Below are positions 37,963 through 46,594 of a DNA stretch of 64,000 nucleotides, in pieces. The notes under the pieces were generated by a model. The model saw only the letters and a program-made list of their open reading frames with translations, did not search any database and was not told the DNA's origin. Both the position numbers and the translations under genes were made by a program. The DNA comes from Leptospiraceae bacterium (GTDB lineage Bacteria; Spirochaetota; Leptospiria; Leptospirales; Leptospiraceae). The stretch covers positions 186,001 to 250,000 of the forward strand of contig JACKPB010000001.1 in assembly GCA_024233875.1 (NCBI GenBank). Direction: 5' to 3'. Positions within the stretch are counted from its first letter, which is position 1, and the number at the start of each line of letters is the position of its first letter.

Positions 37963-38575
37963 ATTTGAACCATTCTGGATTTTTTAGACTAACTCTGTCT
38001 GAAAAACACTTAAAAAATCGAGAAAAGAAAGTTGGTTGGGGAAGAAATAGTTTCAAATGGATTGAAACTTGCAATTTTATTAGTAAAAATTTCCTCATTT
38101 TGAAACTAAACCATGAGTTGTGGTTGCTAAGCTGGAAAATGTCTAAGGTTTTAATTCGAGGAAATTCAAAAATGAGTCCCGCACTTTCTGACCTTTGGGA
38201 TCGGAGGCAATTCCGGATTCGATTTCATGATTTTTCCAAAATCAAATCCTGAAGCTCATTGCAATCTATCAAAATCGGAAAGAAAATTCAGCTACCTTCC
38301 TTAAATCCTTATGATATTTTCTCAGTTTTAATCAGTATCAGGGAAAACAGATTCTTTTGGGTTTTAAGAGAAATCTACAAGTAGAAATACTAATGATTTT
38401 TTGTAATGAATTGACAAAGACCTTGATTTTTTAAATCCTTAGAAATCGTATTTTTTTAATAGCGATAGGTCTGCTAGAAGTCAACTAAGAGATTCCATTT
38501 TGATTCCGGGTAAGATAGTTTTTTCGGGATTATTGTACAAAGATTTTATTGGGTGGTGATAAAAAAAGAAAAGAA
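37963..38575. other. Divergent intergenic region
   Basis: About 613 bases between the protease and the 7TM/PP2C gene, transcribed away from each other. Very A+T-rich, no open frame supported on either strand. TTGACA at 38411-38416 could be a -35 box for the right-hand gene, with TAAATC-like sequence after 15-16 bases; this is weak. No repeat or hairpin of note. Confidence 0.4.
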
Positions 38576-40621
38576 ATGAAACACTTGAAAGGTAAATTCT
38601 TACAAAAGCTCTCCTTTCTCTTCTTTTGTGTTCTCTGGTTTTCACCGATCTTTCAGAGTTCATTATTTCCAGGAGATCTGGAACCTGTAGAATTGGAAGA
38701 TCATACGATCTCTAATCTTTCAGAAAATATAAGTTATTGTATTGATGAATCTAATAATATGACCCGGGATAAGTTCTCCGAATGCAATTTTCAGAAGAAT
38801 ACTCATGGCAGGATAAATTTTGGAATTTCTCACCCTTCCTTATTGTTTAAGTTCCGACTCTCTTTCAAAAAATCCCAAAAAAATCCTTCTGACTACATTC
38901 TTTATGTTGATTACACTCAACTGGATTCTGTTCAGATCTATCTACCCCAAAAGTCCGGGGGCTATCTTACCAAGCAGGGAGGAGATTTATTTCCCTTCCA
39001 TCAAAGAGATCATTCCTCCAGAAGTATAAATTTTCTTTTGAATCAAGACTTTGATGAAACCCGGGATGTGTACCTGAAAATAAGCACAGACAGTGCTATG
39101 ATTGTTCCTATTTATGTTTCTTCCCTCCAGGAGTTTGAAAAACACAATCAGATTGTCTACCTTCTCAGTGGAGCATACTTCGGTATTCTTGCGGTCATGA
39201 TTCTTTATAATTTTTTTATATTTTGGAACAATAAAGAAGTACTATATATCTACTACATACTTTTTACATTTTTCTCTCTTTGCTATATGTTTGCTTTCAT
39301 GGGGTTCGGATTTGAATTCATATGGTCCGATTTCCCTATCCTACAGCAGAAAATGATTCTCGGGTCAGCTATATTGATGCTGGTGTTTTTAATTGTGTTT
39401 TCTATAAAATATCTCAATTTAGAAAGACAGATGAGCCGTCTCTCTATATATATAGAGTATTCAATACTCTATCCCATCCTTTTGTTTATTGCCTCAATTT
39501 TTCTAAATAATAGTACAATAAATATACTTTTGACTCCTTATGGAGTATTGATCATAGTTCTTTTCCCACTCATAGGAATTCAACTTTTGAAGCGAGGCAA
39601 TCGAACTGCTAAATTTTTTATCATAGCCTGGCTCCCTTACATAATTGCCAATGCAATCTTAATATTCAAATTATTCGGTGTACTGACGCGTCTCAATTTG
39701 GAATCAATATTTTTCATACAAATTTCAAATATTGCTGAAGTTATCTTTTTCTCGGTAGCCCTATCCGACAGAATCAATCAAAAGAAAAATCATTTTCAGA
39801 AAAACTTAGAAAAATTAAATTTTGAACTCGAGCACAAAGTGGCGGAGAGAACCAGAGAATTGAATGAAAATGTTAAGCTTTTGAAGCGTGATATGACTTT
39901 TGCAAAAAACATTCAGATGAAACTTCTTCCTGAGGAGTCGAAAGAGATTTCCGGACTTCTTTTTATATCAAAATACCTACCCATGGAGGAAGTAGGTGGA
40001 GACTATTTTGATATCATACGAATTAGTCCGGGTCGGATTCGAGTTTTGATTGCGGATGCGACGGGACATGGTGTTCAGGGTGCTCTGATCACACTTCTGA
40101 TCAAGAGTGAGTTTGATTTGATAAAGTATAGTGAAAGGAACCCTTCTCATGTGGTCGGACTTTTGAATAAAAGCTTCTATGAGAAGTATTACTTTTTGAA
40201 CTCTTACTTTACCTGTTTTCTTATCGATATACATACAGACAAAAAAGAGATCCGTTACTGTTCGGCAGGGCATCCGGATCAACTTCTCCTTTCCGCTAAT
40301 AACCTAACACCTCTTTCCAAAACAGGAAAAATGGCCGGAGTGATGAACAAGGTGAAATTTCTTGAGATACGAAAACCATTTTTTCCGGGAGATAAACTGT
40401 TTCTCTATACGGATGGTCTGTTTGAAGAATTCAATAAATTTGAAAAAGAATTTGGTGAGGAAAATGTCTATCAGGTATTCAGTACTTTTCACAAAGATTC
40501 AATCAGCTCAATCGTTGGAAAAATATTTGCGAAATTGGATGAGTTTCTTGGAGACAGTCAAAAGCAGGATGATATCACGATTGTGGGAATCGAATGGAAT
40601 TCAGGGAAAGATAGTTCCTGA
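38576..40621 (+). CDS. 7TM-DISM receptor with SpoIIE/PP2C phosphatase
   Basis: 681 residues from the ATG at 38576; a TTG at 38549 is also in frame. A signal peptide (about 1-30), a DISM-like extracytoplasmic domain (to about 200), seven helices (about 205-400), a coiled coil (about 410-440), then PP2C (about 445-675). Motifs: RDMTFAKNIQMKLLP (the typical entry helix), GGDYFDII, IADATGHGVQGAL, YCSAGHPDQLLL, LYTDGLFEEF and QDDITIVGIE. All metal-binding Asp residues are present. It should dephosphorylate a serine/threonine on a partner; the partner is unknown. No TPRs, unlike the protein at 2087-4621. Confidence 0.9.
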   Translation: MKHLKGKFLQKLSFLFFCVLWFSPIFQSSLFPGDLEPVELEDHTISNLSENISYCIDESNNMTRDKFSECNFQKNTHGRINFGISHPSLLFKFRLSFKKSQKNPSDYILYVDYTQLDSVQIYLPQKSGGYLTKQGGDLFPFHQRDHSSRSINFLLNQDFDETRDVYLKISTDSAMIVPIYVSSLQEFEKHNQIVYLLSGAYFGILAVMILYNFFIFWNNKEVLYIYYILFTFFSLCYMFAFMGFGFEFIWSDFPILQQKMILGSAILMLVFLIVFSIKYLNLERQMSRLSIYIEYSILYPILLFIASIFLNNSTINILLTPYGVLIIVLFPLIGIQLLKRGNRTAKFFIIAWLPYIIANAILIFKLFGVLTRLNLESIFFIQISNIAEVIFFSVALSDRINQKKNHFQKNLEKLNFELEHKVAERTRELNENVKLLKRDMTFAKNIQMKLLPEESKEISGLLFISKYLPMEEVGGDYFDIIRISPGRIRVLIADATGHGVQGALITLLIKSEFDLIKYSERNPSHVVGLLNKSFYEKYYFLNSYFTCFLIDIHTDKKEIRYCSAGHPDQLLLSANNLTPLSKTGKMAGVMNKVKFLEIRKPFFPGDKLFLYTDGLFEEFNKFEKEFGEENVYQVFSTFHKDSISSIVGKIFAKLDEFLGDSQKQDDITIVGIEWNSGKDSS

Positions 40622-40719
40622 TCTCTGAGCTTTTAAAATTTAAAAAATGTATTACGATGAAAAACTATTCTCGGTGTAGAACTGGATTCATACTTTTTCT
40701 CATCCCTTTCCCGAATTGA

Positions 40720-41340
40720 TTATTGCTTCTCATAGATCGCACTATAAAAGGGTAGACTTATGGAAAAGTATTCTTCCCATTCCAGTTTGAAATCAAACTC
40801 TTTCACAACTTTGTCTGTTTCTCTATTGAGATTGCATCCATCAGCAAAAAACTTCCATGATGGAGAAAAAAAATCCTGAATTCCGGCTGAAAAATTTGAA
40901 TGAGATCGGATATGCTCCAGAAGGACTAATTTTCCACCTACTTTCAATACCTTTTCTATGAATCGGAAGGTATTTCTGAGATCGGGGACGTTGCAGAGCA
41001 CAAGAGTACAGACAACCGAATCAAAAAATGGTTCTGTGAATCTCATTTGTACTTCAGGATCCTCTATGCCTTTCACTATAGGTTCTAAATTACAGGTATA
41101 GTGACGTTTCTTTTCTATGATTTCCCACATATGCGGGTTGGGCTCCAGAGCAAAAACTTTAGTATTGGTAGAGTAGAAAGGAAGATTGATTCCTGTGCCG
41201 GAACCAATTTCTAGAATAGTTCCATCGAGAGGGGAGAGAAGTCTTTCCCTTCGATGAGTGAGTTCTTTCATCTCTATAGAATGCATGAAAGGATCATAGA
41301 ATCGCGAAAAAAGAAATTTATAATAATTGGATGAACTCAA
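40720..41340 (-). CDS. Class I SAM-dependent methyltransferase
   Basis: 206 residues, a single Rossmann-like domain. LEIGSGTGINLPFY is the SAM-binding glycine loop, and ALEPNPHMW the acidic second strand. VVCTLVLCNVPDL and the core FIEKVLKVGGKLVLLEH follow. The family resembles METTL7/thiol or ubiquinone/arsenite-like methyltransferases; the acceptor is not known. Start is a TTG at 41340. Confidence 0.85.
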   Translation of the reverse strand: MSSSNYYKFLFSRFYDPFMHSIEMKELTHRRERLLSPLDGTILEIGSGTGINLPFYSTNTKVFALEPNPHMWEIIEKKRHYTCNLEPIVKGIEDPEVQMRFTEPFFDSVVCTLVLCNVPDLRNTFRFIEKVLKVGGKLVLLEHIRSHSNFSAGIQDFFSPSWKFFADGCNLNRETDKVVKEFDFKLEWEEYFSISLPFYSAIYEKQ

Positions 41341-41886
41341 AAATCTTCCCTCTCTTTATAGTACCTGTTCAAAGAGTTAGTTTTCAATTTTATTTAGAAA
41401 TGTATCGGGTATACTCCTTTTTATAAAGAATTAAAATAAATTTACCTTTCTCTATGAAAAGAAAGAAAGCATTCATTCCCAACTATTGAATCAAATATCT
41501 AAATAACTCAAATTACGCAAAGAAGCGAAATGTGAGGTTACAGGGAGCCTGCCGGCAGCTTGGGCTATCGCCCAAACCCCTATTTGTATTGATCCATTAG
41601 TAAAATGTGATTTTATATAAATAAAATAAAATGTTTAGAAGTATAAAAAAATAGAGTAAGGTGAGTTACTTTTAGTCTTTCCGAATGATGCTCGTGAATT
41701 TGATAAATTGCTAAAAATGGCTGATCGAAGTATGTATCATATATACCAATTCTCATAAATAATTACACATTCCCTTTTACGGTATGTAGCCATTTTGTAG
41801 CTGATTTCTTGATGAATGAGTAAATACTTTTGAAAATGACTATAAAAAATTCGGGAAAAAATGGTTGGTTGAGATATGAATGACAA
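41341..41886. other. Intergenic region with compact inverted repeats
   Basis: About 546 bases before the methyltransferase gene. No coding frame supported. A G+C-rich island near 41540-41580 contains the palindrome CTGCCGGCAG, then a stem TTGGGC / GCCCAA with a four-base TATC loop. A copy of a dispersed repeat follows (41579). The rest is A+T-rich. It may be a remnant of a small mobile or palindromic element. Confidence 0.5.
41579..41618 (+). repeat. Dispersed intergenic repeat, copy A
   Basis: About 40 bases matching 44731-44770: CCTATTT, then TGATCCATTAGTAAAAT and a TGA-x-TTTAT end, with a few differences. The shared core TGATCCATTAGTAAAAT is exact in both. Both lie next to hairpin-rich segments. 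Confidence 0.65.
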
Positions 41887-43263
41887 CTATTGTTTTAAAT
41901 TGAAAAATTTTACTATTCGGCTCAGGTAAGTTTTGGAGACCTGTTCGATTGATTCGGATTGAAATTGGCTCTGATCGAGATTCTGCAATTTTCGTTTAGC
42001 AAGTGTATCACTGATTTTATTTAAGAGTTTTCGATCGTTTTCCAAAAATGGTTCCAGGGCTGATTTAGGAATCTCATAAACGATAGAATCAATGATGGCA
42101 TAGACTGATGCGGATCTCTCCGCTCCTGTCAAAAGGGACATCTCTCCAAAAAAATTACCACTGCTGAGAGAAGCCACTTCAATCTCTTTTCCGTTTTCAT
42201 GAAGGATGTTCACACCCAATAAACCCTCAGCAACCAGATACAAAGAACTTCCCGTATCTCCCTGAGAGACTATTGTTTCTTTAGCACTGAAGAAATGCTT
42301 TCTGGAGTGTTCGACCAGGTAATCTATTTCCCTAGTCTCCAGATCTTCAAATATTTCAAGCCCTGTAAGTAGAGATTTGATTTCTTTTTCGAGGCTGCGT
42401 TGATTTTGAGATCTGCTGATATTGAATTTCTTGGGAGGTACTACGGTATTTGCTAATCGGAGATTTCTGAGTATATTTTTTTGAACTTCATAAATGATTC
42501 CGCTTTTCTTAGCAAATTCATCTACCCAAAATCTGAGAATCCAAACAACTCCCCGATCAGAAAATTCTTTGATCCTGAGATCAGGGTCCCTATATCGATT
42601 TCTTAGAGATTTCACTTCATTTGCTGAACCCAAGAGAATTCTTTCTGCCTTCTGACGTGGTACATCATAGTCCAATGTAATTTCTATCTGTACCCGAAAG
42701 AAATGATTGGGGCGATTGTAATTGCGGATGGATAGAGTGCCCAGAATACTATTGGGAATACTGATCATGATATTTTCAAGAGTGACTAACTTCGTTGAGC
42801 GCCAGTTCATTTCAACAACCTGCCCACTTTCTCCCGAGCTGAGTTCTATCCATTCTCCAATTGTAAAGGGTGCTTCCATACCAATTGTAATTCCTGAAAA
42901 GAAATCGGAGACAAGGTTTCTGATAGCAAAACCAATTACAGCTATGATGACTCCTGACGTAGTGAGAATACTATTGAACAACTCCAGATCTTTGTTAGTA
43001 TTCATAAACCAGGCGAAAATAGCAGAGGACCAGATAAGAAAGAAAATAAGATACCGGAAGAGTACGGGAGGCTTGGGAATTCGTCTCTCAAAATAATAGA
43101 TATCCAATAAAATGGTCAGTAGAATAGAAAATCCTGAAAATGGTACTAGGAAAAGTGTATCACTATACTCCTCCCATTGGAAGAGGGGAGTAAAATAATA
43201 AATAAGAAGAAAACCAAGAGCTGTATAGAGAATAGCTAAAATGATTTTAATGTACTTAGGCAT
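41887..43263 (-). CDS. MscS-type mechanosensitive channel with a cyclic-nucleotide-binding domain
   Basis: 458 residues from the ATG at 43263; a TTG at 43272 is in frame. About four membrane helices (about 5-25, 35-55, 68-85, 95-150). The last is the pore-lining segment (SGVIIAVIGFAIRNLVSDFFSG), as in the bCNG group of MscS. A beta domain follows (GEWIELSSGESGQVVEMNWR, then IPNSIL). From about 315 a cNMP-binding domain runs to about 430, with FFGEMSLLTGAERSASV (the phosphate-binding cassette). These channels are gated by cyclic nucleotide and not, or poorly, by tension. The window's adenylate cyclase at 25503 is a possible, unproven signal source. Confidence 0.9.
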   Translation of the reverse strand: MPKYIKIILAILYTALGFLLIYYFTPLFQWEEYSDTLFLVPFSGFSILLTILLDIYYFERRIPKPPVLFRYLIFFLIWSSAIFAWFMNTNKDLELFNSILTTSGVIIAVIGFAIRNLVSDFFSGITIGMEAPFTIGEWIELSSGESGQVVEMNWRSTKLVTLENIMISIPNSILGTLSIRNYNRPNHFFRVQIEITLDYDVPRQKAERILLGSANEVKSLRNRYRDPDLRIKEFSDRGVVWILRFWVDEFAKKSGIIYEVQKNILRNLRLANTVVPPKKFNISRSQNQRSLEKEIKSLLTGLEIFEDLETREIDYLVEHSRKHFFSAKETIVSQGDTGSSLYLVAEGLLGVNILHENGKEIEVASLSSGNFFGEMSLLTGAERSASVYAIIDSIVYEIPKSALEPFLENDRKLLNKISDTLAKRKLQNLDQSQFQSESIEQVSKTYLSRIVKFFNLKQ

Positions 43264-43549
43264 TGTGTTCAACTAACAAAAAAAGGTATCGGTGGATTCA
43301 ACTCATTTTCAAAATCTATACTTTTAGAATTTCACAATGAAGAAAAAAAGGAAATCAGAATTTAAAACTTGTAAATACCAAAATGAATCGATAGGCGTTT
43401 GTGTAAAATTTTTTTTTAGATGTGATTGTTTATGATGGAGTCATCCCAAAAAAATAGGTCTATCGATTTCTTGAAATGCACATGGATCTGACATCGGGGA
43501 TGGACTTCCGGCTTTGATCTAAAATTCACCTCCGATGAAATTGATCGTC

Positions 43550-44362
43550 TTATTTCCCTTTGAAATCAGGGGGTCTTTTTTCTAAAAAGGCATTGATACC
43601 TTCCTGATAGTCTTCGCTTTCATAAACCTTTTGTCTGAGTCCCTGAATTCTTTCAAATGCTTCCGGAGAGATGGGATAGGCATTAGTAAGAATTCTAAAT
43701 TGTTCTTTGATGACTTCAATGGATAGAGGTGAATGCTTGGTAATATTCAATGCCATATCCATTACATAATTATCCAATTCTTCATCTCTTACGATTCGAT
43801 TGATGATCCCCCATTCGAGAGCCAGTTCACTGTGAATGGGTTTCGCTGTAAAAAACATTTCCTTGGCCTGATTCAGCCCTATACGATTGATAAAGTGTGA
43901 TATCCCACTTGCGTTGTACGGAATACCAATTTTGACCGGTGTGATGGCAAAAGAAGAGGAAAGATCGCCTACCACGATGTCACAGGTCATGATCAAATCA
44001 CAGGCCCCACCCCAAACCGATCCATGAATGCTGGCAATGACCGGAGCAGGAAATTTCTGAATGGCACGGAGTAGGGTTTCCAATTGGTCGTAATAGCCGA
44101 GAGGATCTCTTCCGGATACAGGAAGTTCTTTGATATCGTGACCTGCAGACCAGACCTTGTGTTTGTTGGGTTCGGCCTTGAGTATGACACAGGTAATCTT
44201 CTTAGTTTTGAAGTCTTCGAGAATTCCTATGATTTCATCTATCAATGCCTTGCTCAGGGCATTGAGGTTCTTTTGACTATTTAGAGATATAATACCGATC
44301 TTAGTGTGTTCGATTTTAGAGATAGTGAGTTTTTCCAAATGGTTTTCTCCTGATGTTTCCAT
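43550..44362 (-). CDS. scpB: Methylmalonyl-CoA decarboxylase (crotonase superfamily)
   Basis: 270 residues. Reads very like Escherichia coli ScpB: VWSAGHDIKELP (His that activates the substrate), GRDPLGYYDQL, GSVWGGACDLIMTCD, ITPVKIGIPYNASGI (active-site Tyr) and EDYQEGINAFLEKRPP near the end. ScpB changes (R)-methylmalonyl-CoA to propionyl-CoA and CO2 in the cytosol. Neighbouring mutase or transferase genes (scpA, scpC) are not in the window, so the pathway is open. Confidence 0.86.
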   Translation of the reverse strand: METSGENHLEKLTISKIEHTKIGIISLNSQKNLNALSKALIDEIIGILEDFKTKKITCVILKAEPNKHKVWSAGHDIKELPVSGRDPLGYYDQLETLLRAIQKFPAPVIASIHGSVWGGACDLIMTCDIVVGDLSSSFAITPVKIGIPYNASGISHFINRIGLNQAKEMFFTAKPIHSELALEWGIINRIVRDEELDNYVMDMALNITKHSPLSIEVIKEQFRILTNAYPISPEAFERIQGLRQKVYESEDYQEGINAFLEKRPPDFKGK

Positions 44363-44615
44363 CTTTCTTTGATTTTTATCTTAGAATTTGAATGAAAAAG
44401 TGGAAAAGTCATTCTTTTTTTTGGAGATAGCTAAAAAAACTTCATAAGAATGTACATTCAGCTCTTATGCAATTTGAAGGAATGCTCCCGGGAGTTTTTG
44501 CTTTGAATCTAGAGTCAATAAGATAGAATAGTTTCTAGCTCTTGAAAACTGATTCTGGACAATTCAATTTTTTAAATTCATACAAATTATTTTGAAATTG
44601 GTTGATTGCTCCCTG

Positions 44616-44670
44616 ATGCTTTGTCTCTAGCAAAGCATTGATCCACTTACCTTTAGAACTTGAGGTAAGT
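44616..44670. repeat. Two tandem perfect stem-loops
   Basis: First stem ATGCTTTG / CAAAGCAT with a seven-base loop (44616-44638). Second stem ACTTACCT / AGGTAAGT with a ten-base loop (44645-44670). Six bases separate them. Neither is followed by a T run on the + strand. Confidence 0.7.
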
Positions 44671-44730
44671 TCATTCAGGCTTGGAAAAAAATACCCTCAA
44701 CTTGGATATGGACCTCACAAACCTCGATTT

Positions 44731-44770
44731 CCTATTTCTAATGATCCATTAGTAAAATCTGAATTTATCA
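44731..44770 (+). repeat. Dispersed intergenic repeat, copy B
   Basis: Matches copy A at 41579 over about 40 bases, including the exact core TGATCCATTAGTAAAAT. After copy B, a segment (AGGTGAGGATA, then GGCTTTGGGC) resembles the piece before copy A (TGTGAGGTTA, then GCTTGGGC). This suggests a modular repeated family with altered order. Confidence 0.65.
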
Positions 44771-44956
44771 AAATAAAAAGGCTACTTATTCTAAACTCCA
44801 CTTAGGCACTTCGTGCAAAAGGTGAGGATAATGAAAGGGGGGCTTTGGGCAATGGTTCGACCCGGCTTACCTACCGATGACTCATCGTCCCCATACCCCT
44901 TTTTTATTTTCAAGAAATGTTTGATTTATTTGAAATCAAATGCGAGGATGGAAGTT

Positions 44957-45349
44957 ATGAAATTTATTTCCTCTTTCTTTCCCTCCAAGTCCAATGGCTC
45001 ATCGGCGATTTGTTATTCCTTAATTCTCCTTTTGTTCTTAACTATTTCCTGCTCATCGGAAACCAAACTCACTGAAGTTTCTTCCTCTCCCCTCTGGTCA
45101 AAGCCCATGGGACTCATGAGTTTGGAGGAAGGTAGGTCAAACTGTCAAAAAATTGGATACCGGCTTCCCACACCTGAAGAATTGGATGAACTCTACAACT
45201 CTTCCGAAAGACCGATTGGGCCTGGGAATGATTTTTGGACATCCTATTCAAATGGTAAGGGGGAATACTTCAGAAGAAATTTTGAATTTGGTTGGGTGGG
45301 GTACAGTCGACCGGATTCTCTGGGAGATGTGATCTGTCACAGGGAATGA
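44957..45349 (+). CDS. Lipoprotein with a DUF1566/Lcl-like domain
   Basis: 130 residues from the ATG at 44957, chosen for GAGGA eight bases upstream and a good lipoprotein signal (Cys in LTISCSS near residue 29). The mature part has the DUF1566 pattern: GLMSLEEGRSNCQKIGYRLP, TPEELDELY, then NDFWTSYS, ending in VICHRE. Two Cys could form a disulfide. The family is common in Leptospira lipoproteins; its function is not settled. An open frame extends 48 codons upstream into repeat-like sequence but is unlikely to be coding there. Confidence 0.75.
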   Translation: MKFISSFFPSKSNGSSAICYSLILLLFLTISCSSETKLTEVSSSPLWSKPMGLMSLEEGRSNCQKIGYRLPTPEELDELYNSSERPIGPGNDFWTSYSNGKGEYFRRNFEFGWVGYSRPDSLGDVICHRE

Positions 45350-45359
45350 TCCAAATTCA

Positions 45360-46553
45360 TCATACGTCTGTATCTTCATAGTCAAAGAGGGGAAAGATAT
45401 TCATGTATTCCCTATCCCCCTCTTTGAGATCTCTTTCTTTCATGAGAGATCGGTAGTACGATTCTTTCTCTTTAAAGTGATACATAAGATAGGACAGGAA
45501 CTCCCTATTTCTACCTGAGCTGTAATGAGCAAAGAAATCTGATTCGTCGAGTTTTTCTTTTTTTCTGTTCAGATCAATCAGATGAGAGATGGAGATGGCC
45601 TGATCTTTCCTATCCAATTTGTAATACGTGTCCCGGATGAGATAAAGAATCTCCTCTTCGATCTTTCCTTCATTTTTTCGTAAGGATTGACTGAGCATTC
45701 TACGGAACAGATTCATAGCCCGAAAGTATTTTTTTCTATCTGAATAATGAGTAGCAAGTTGAAATGAATACTTTTGGTCTTTCCAGAAAATTGCCGCAGA
45801 GTCTATTAGGCTTTCCTCAACTTCATCTTCTGGCCTACCCGACTCTTTCAGAAAGATTCTGTGATACGAATGAAATTTAGGATGAAATGCAAAATGGGGT
45901 AGTAGACGTTTGGAAAGCTCATATCCCTCTTTGTACTCTTTCTTTTGTAGATGTGATTTTAGATTTTTTAAATGCTCTTCTTCCTTCTCTTTTTCGGGAG
46001 AATTTCCCAGTTTTTTCTCTGCATAAAGAAAGTACTTTCTCTCTCCGAGTCGGGAGGAGAGCACAAGGGCACGAAAGCGTGTGTCCTGGTCGTCCGGTTT
46101 GAGGTTGAGGTAGATTCTTGCGAAATCAAATGCATCCCGCAGTTTTCGTTCTCCTTCATAAAATTGGAGTATTTTTTTGGCCAGATCTGAATTTTCCGGT
46201 TTTAGATAGAGAGCTCGTTTGTAAGAAACCATAGCTTTCAAAAGATCTCCCCTTTCCTCATCCAAACTTCCTCTCAGGGAATAGTAGCCATATTCCAAAT
46301 GTTCCGGATATTTGGATAGGATCGTATCCAATTTTTGTAGACAGATATCCTTTCTTCCTGTAGAATAATAAAATTCCGATTCTGTCAGTAGTGTCCTATA
46401 CATTTTTGGTGGATCTTCTGAAGGATGAATGGAAAATCCCGGATAGAAAAGTTGAAGAATGAGTAAAATGCGCAGGGTGAGTTTGACCTTAGCCGGTAAG
46501 AATAGTCGTTTCAAAAAGATTCCATTTTTTTGGCTTGACCAATTTCTTTTCAC
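45360..46553 (-). CDS. TPR-repeat protein with an N-terminal membrane/signal segment
   Basis: 397 residues from a GTG at 46553. One hydrophobic segment (about 25-42) could be a signal anchor. The rest is helical; two clear TPR units occur at about 85-150 (AMVSYKRALYLKPENSDLA, ARIYLNLKPDDQDT), with further weaker ones. It likely faces the periplasm and binds other proteins. Function not recognised. Convergent with the DUF1566 lipoprotein gene, ten bases apart. Confidence 0.78.
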   Translation of the reverse strand: MKRNWSSQKNGIFLKRLFLPAKVKLTLRILLILQLFYPGFSIHPSEDPPKMYRTLLTESEFYYSTGRKDICLQKLDTILSKYPEHLEYGYYSLRGSLDEERGDLLKAMVSYKRALYLKPENSDLAKKILQFYEGERKLRDAFDFARIYLNLKPDDQDTRFRALVLSSRLGERKYFLYAEKKLGNSPEKEKEEEHLKNLKSHLQKKEYKEGYELSKRLLPHFAFHPKFHSYHRIFLKESGRPEDEVEESLIDSAAIFWKDQKYSFQLATHYSDRKKYFRAMNLFRRMLSQSLRKNEGKIEEEILYLIRDTYYKLDRKDQAISISHLIDLNRKKEKLDESDFFAHYSSGRNREFLSYLMYHFKEKESYYRSLMKERDLKEGDREYMNIFPLFDYEDTDV

Positions 46554-46594
46554 ATTTTTCTAATCGGACATCTGAAAGAAAAAGGTTATTTTGA

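Larger units (their letters stand above)
44363..44956. other. Hairpin-rich intergenic region
   Basis: About 594 bases. Perfect stem-loops occur at 44616-44638 (ATGCTTTG / CAAAGCAT) and 44645-44670 (ACTTACCT / AGGTAAGT). Small ones occur near 44806 (GCAC-TTC-GTGC) and 44878 (GATGA-C-TCATC). Repeat copy B (44731-44770) lies between. An open frame starting at 44813 passes through this but is not believed coding before 44957. G+C content is uneven: about 44820-44900 is G+C-rich. Confidence 0.55.

Noticed and set aside
37953..38252. 99-codon plus-strand frame ahead of the protease
   Set aside because: It begins inside the protease signal sequence on the other strand, has no ribosome-binding site and no recognisable fold.
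44838..44860. GGTTCGACCC, like a tRNA T-arm
   Set aside because: The flanks do not form a T-stem, and no acceptor, D- or anticodon arm can be built around it.
44813..44956. Upstream extension of the DUF1566 lipoprotein frame
   Set aside because: It reads through palindromic repeat sequence; the lipoprotein signal and ribosome-binding site fit a start at 44957.
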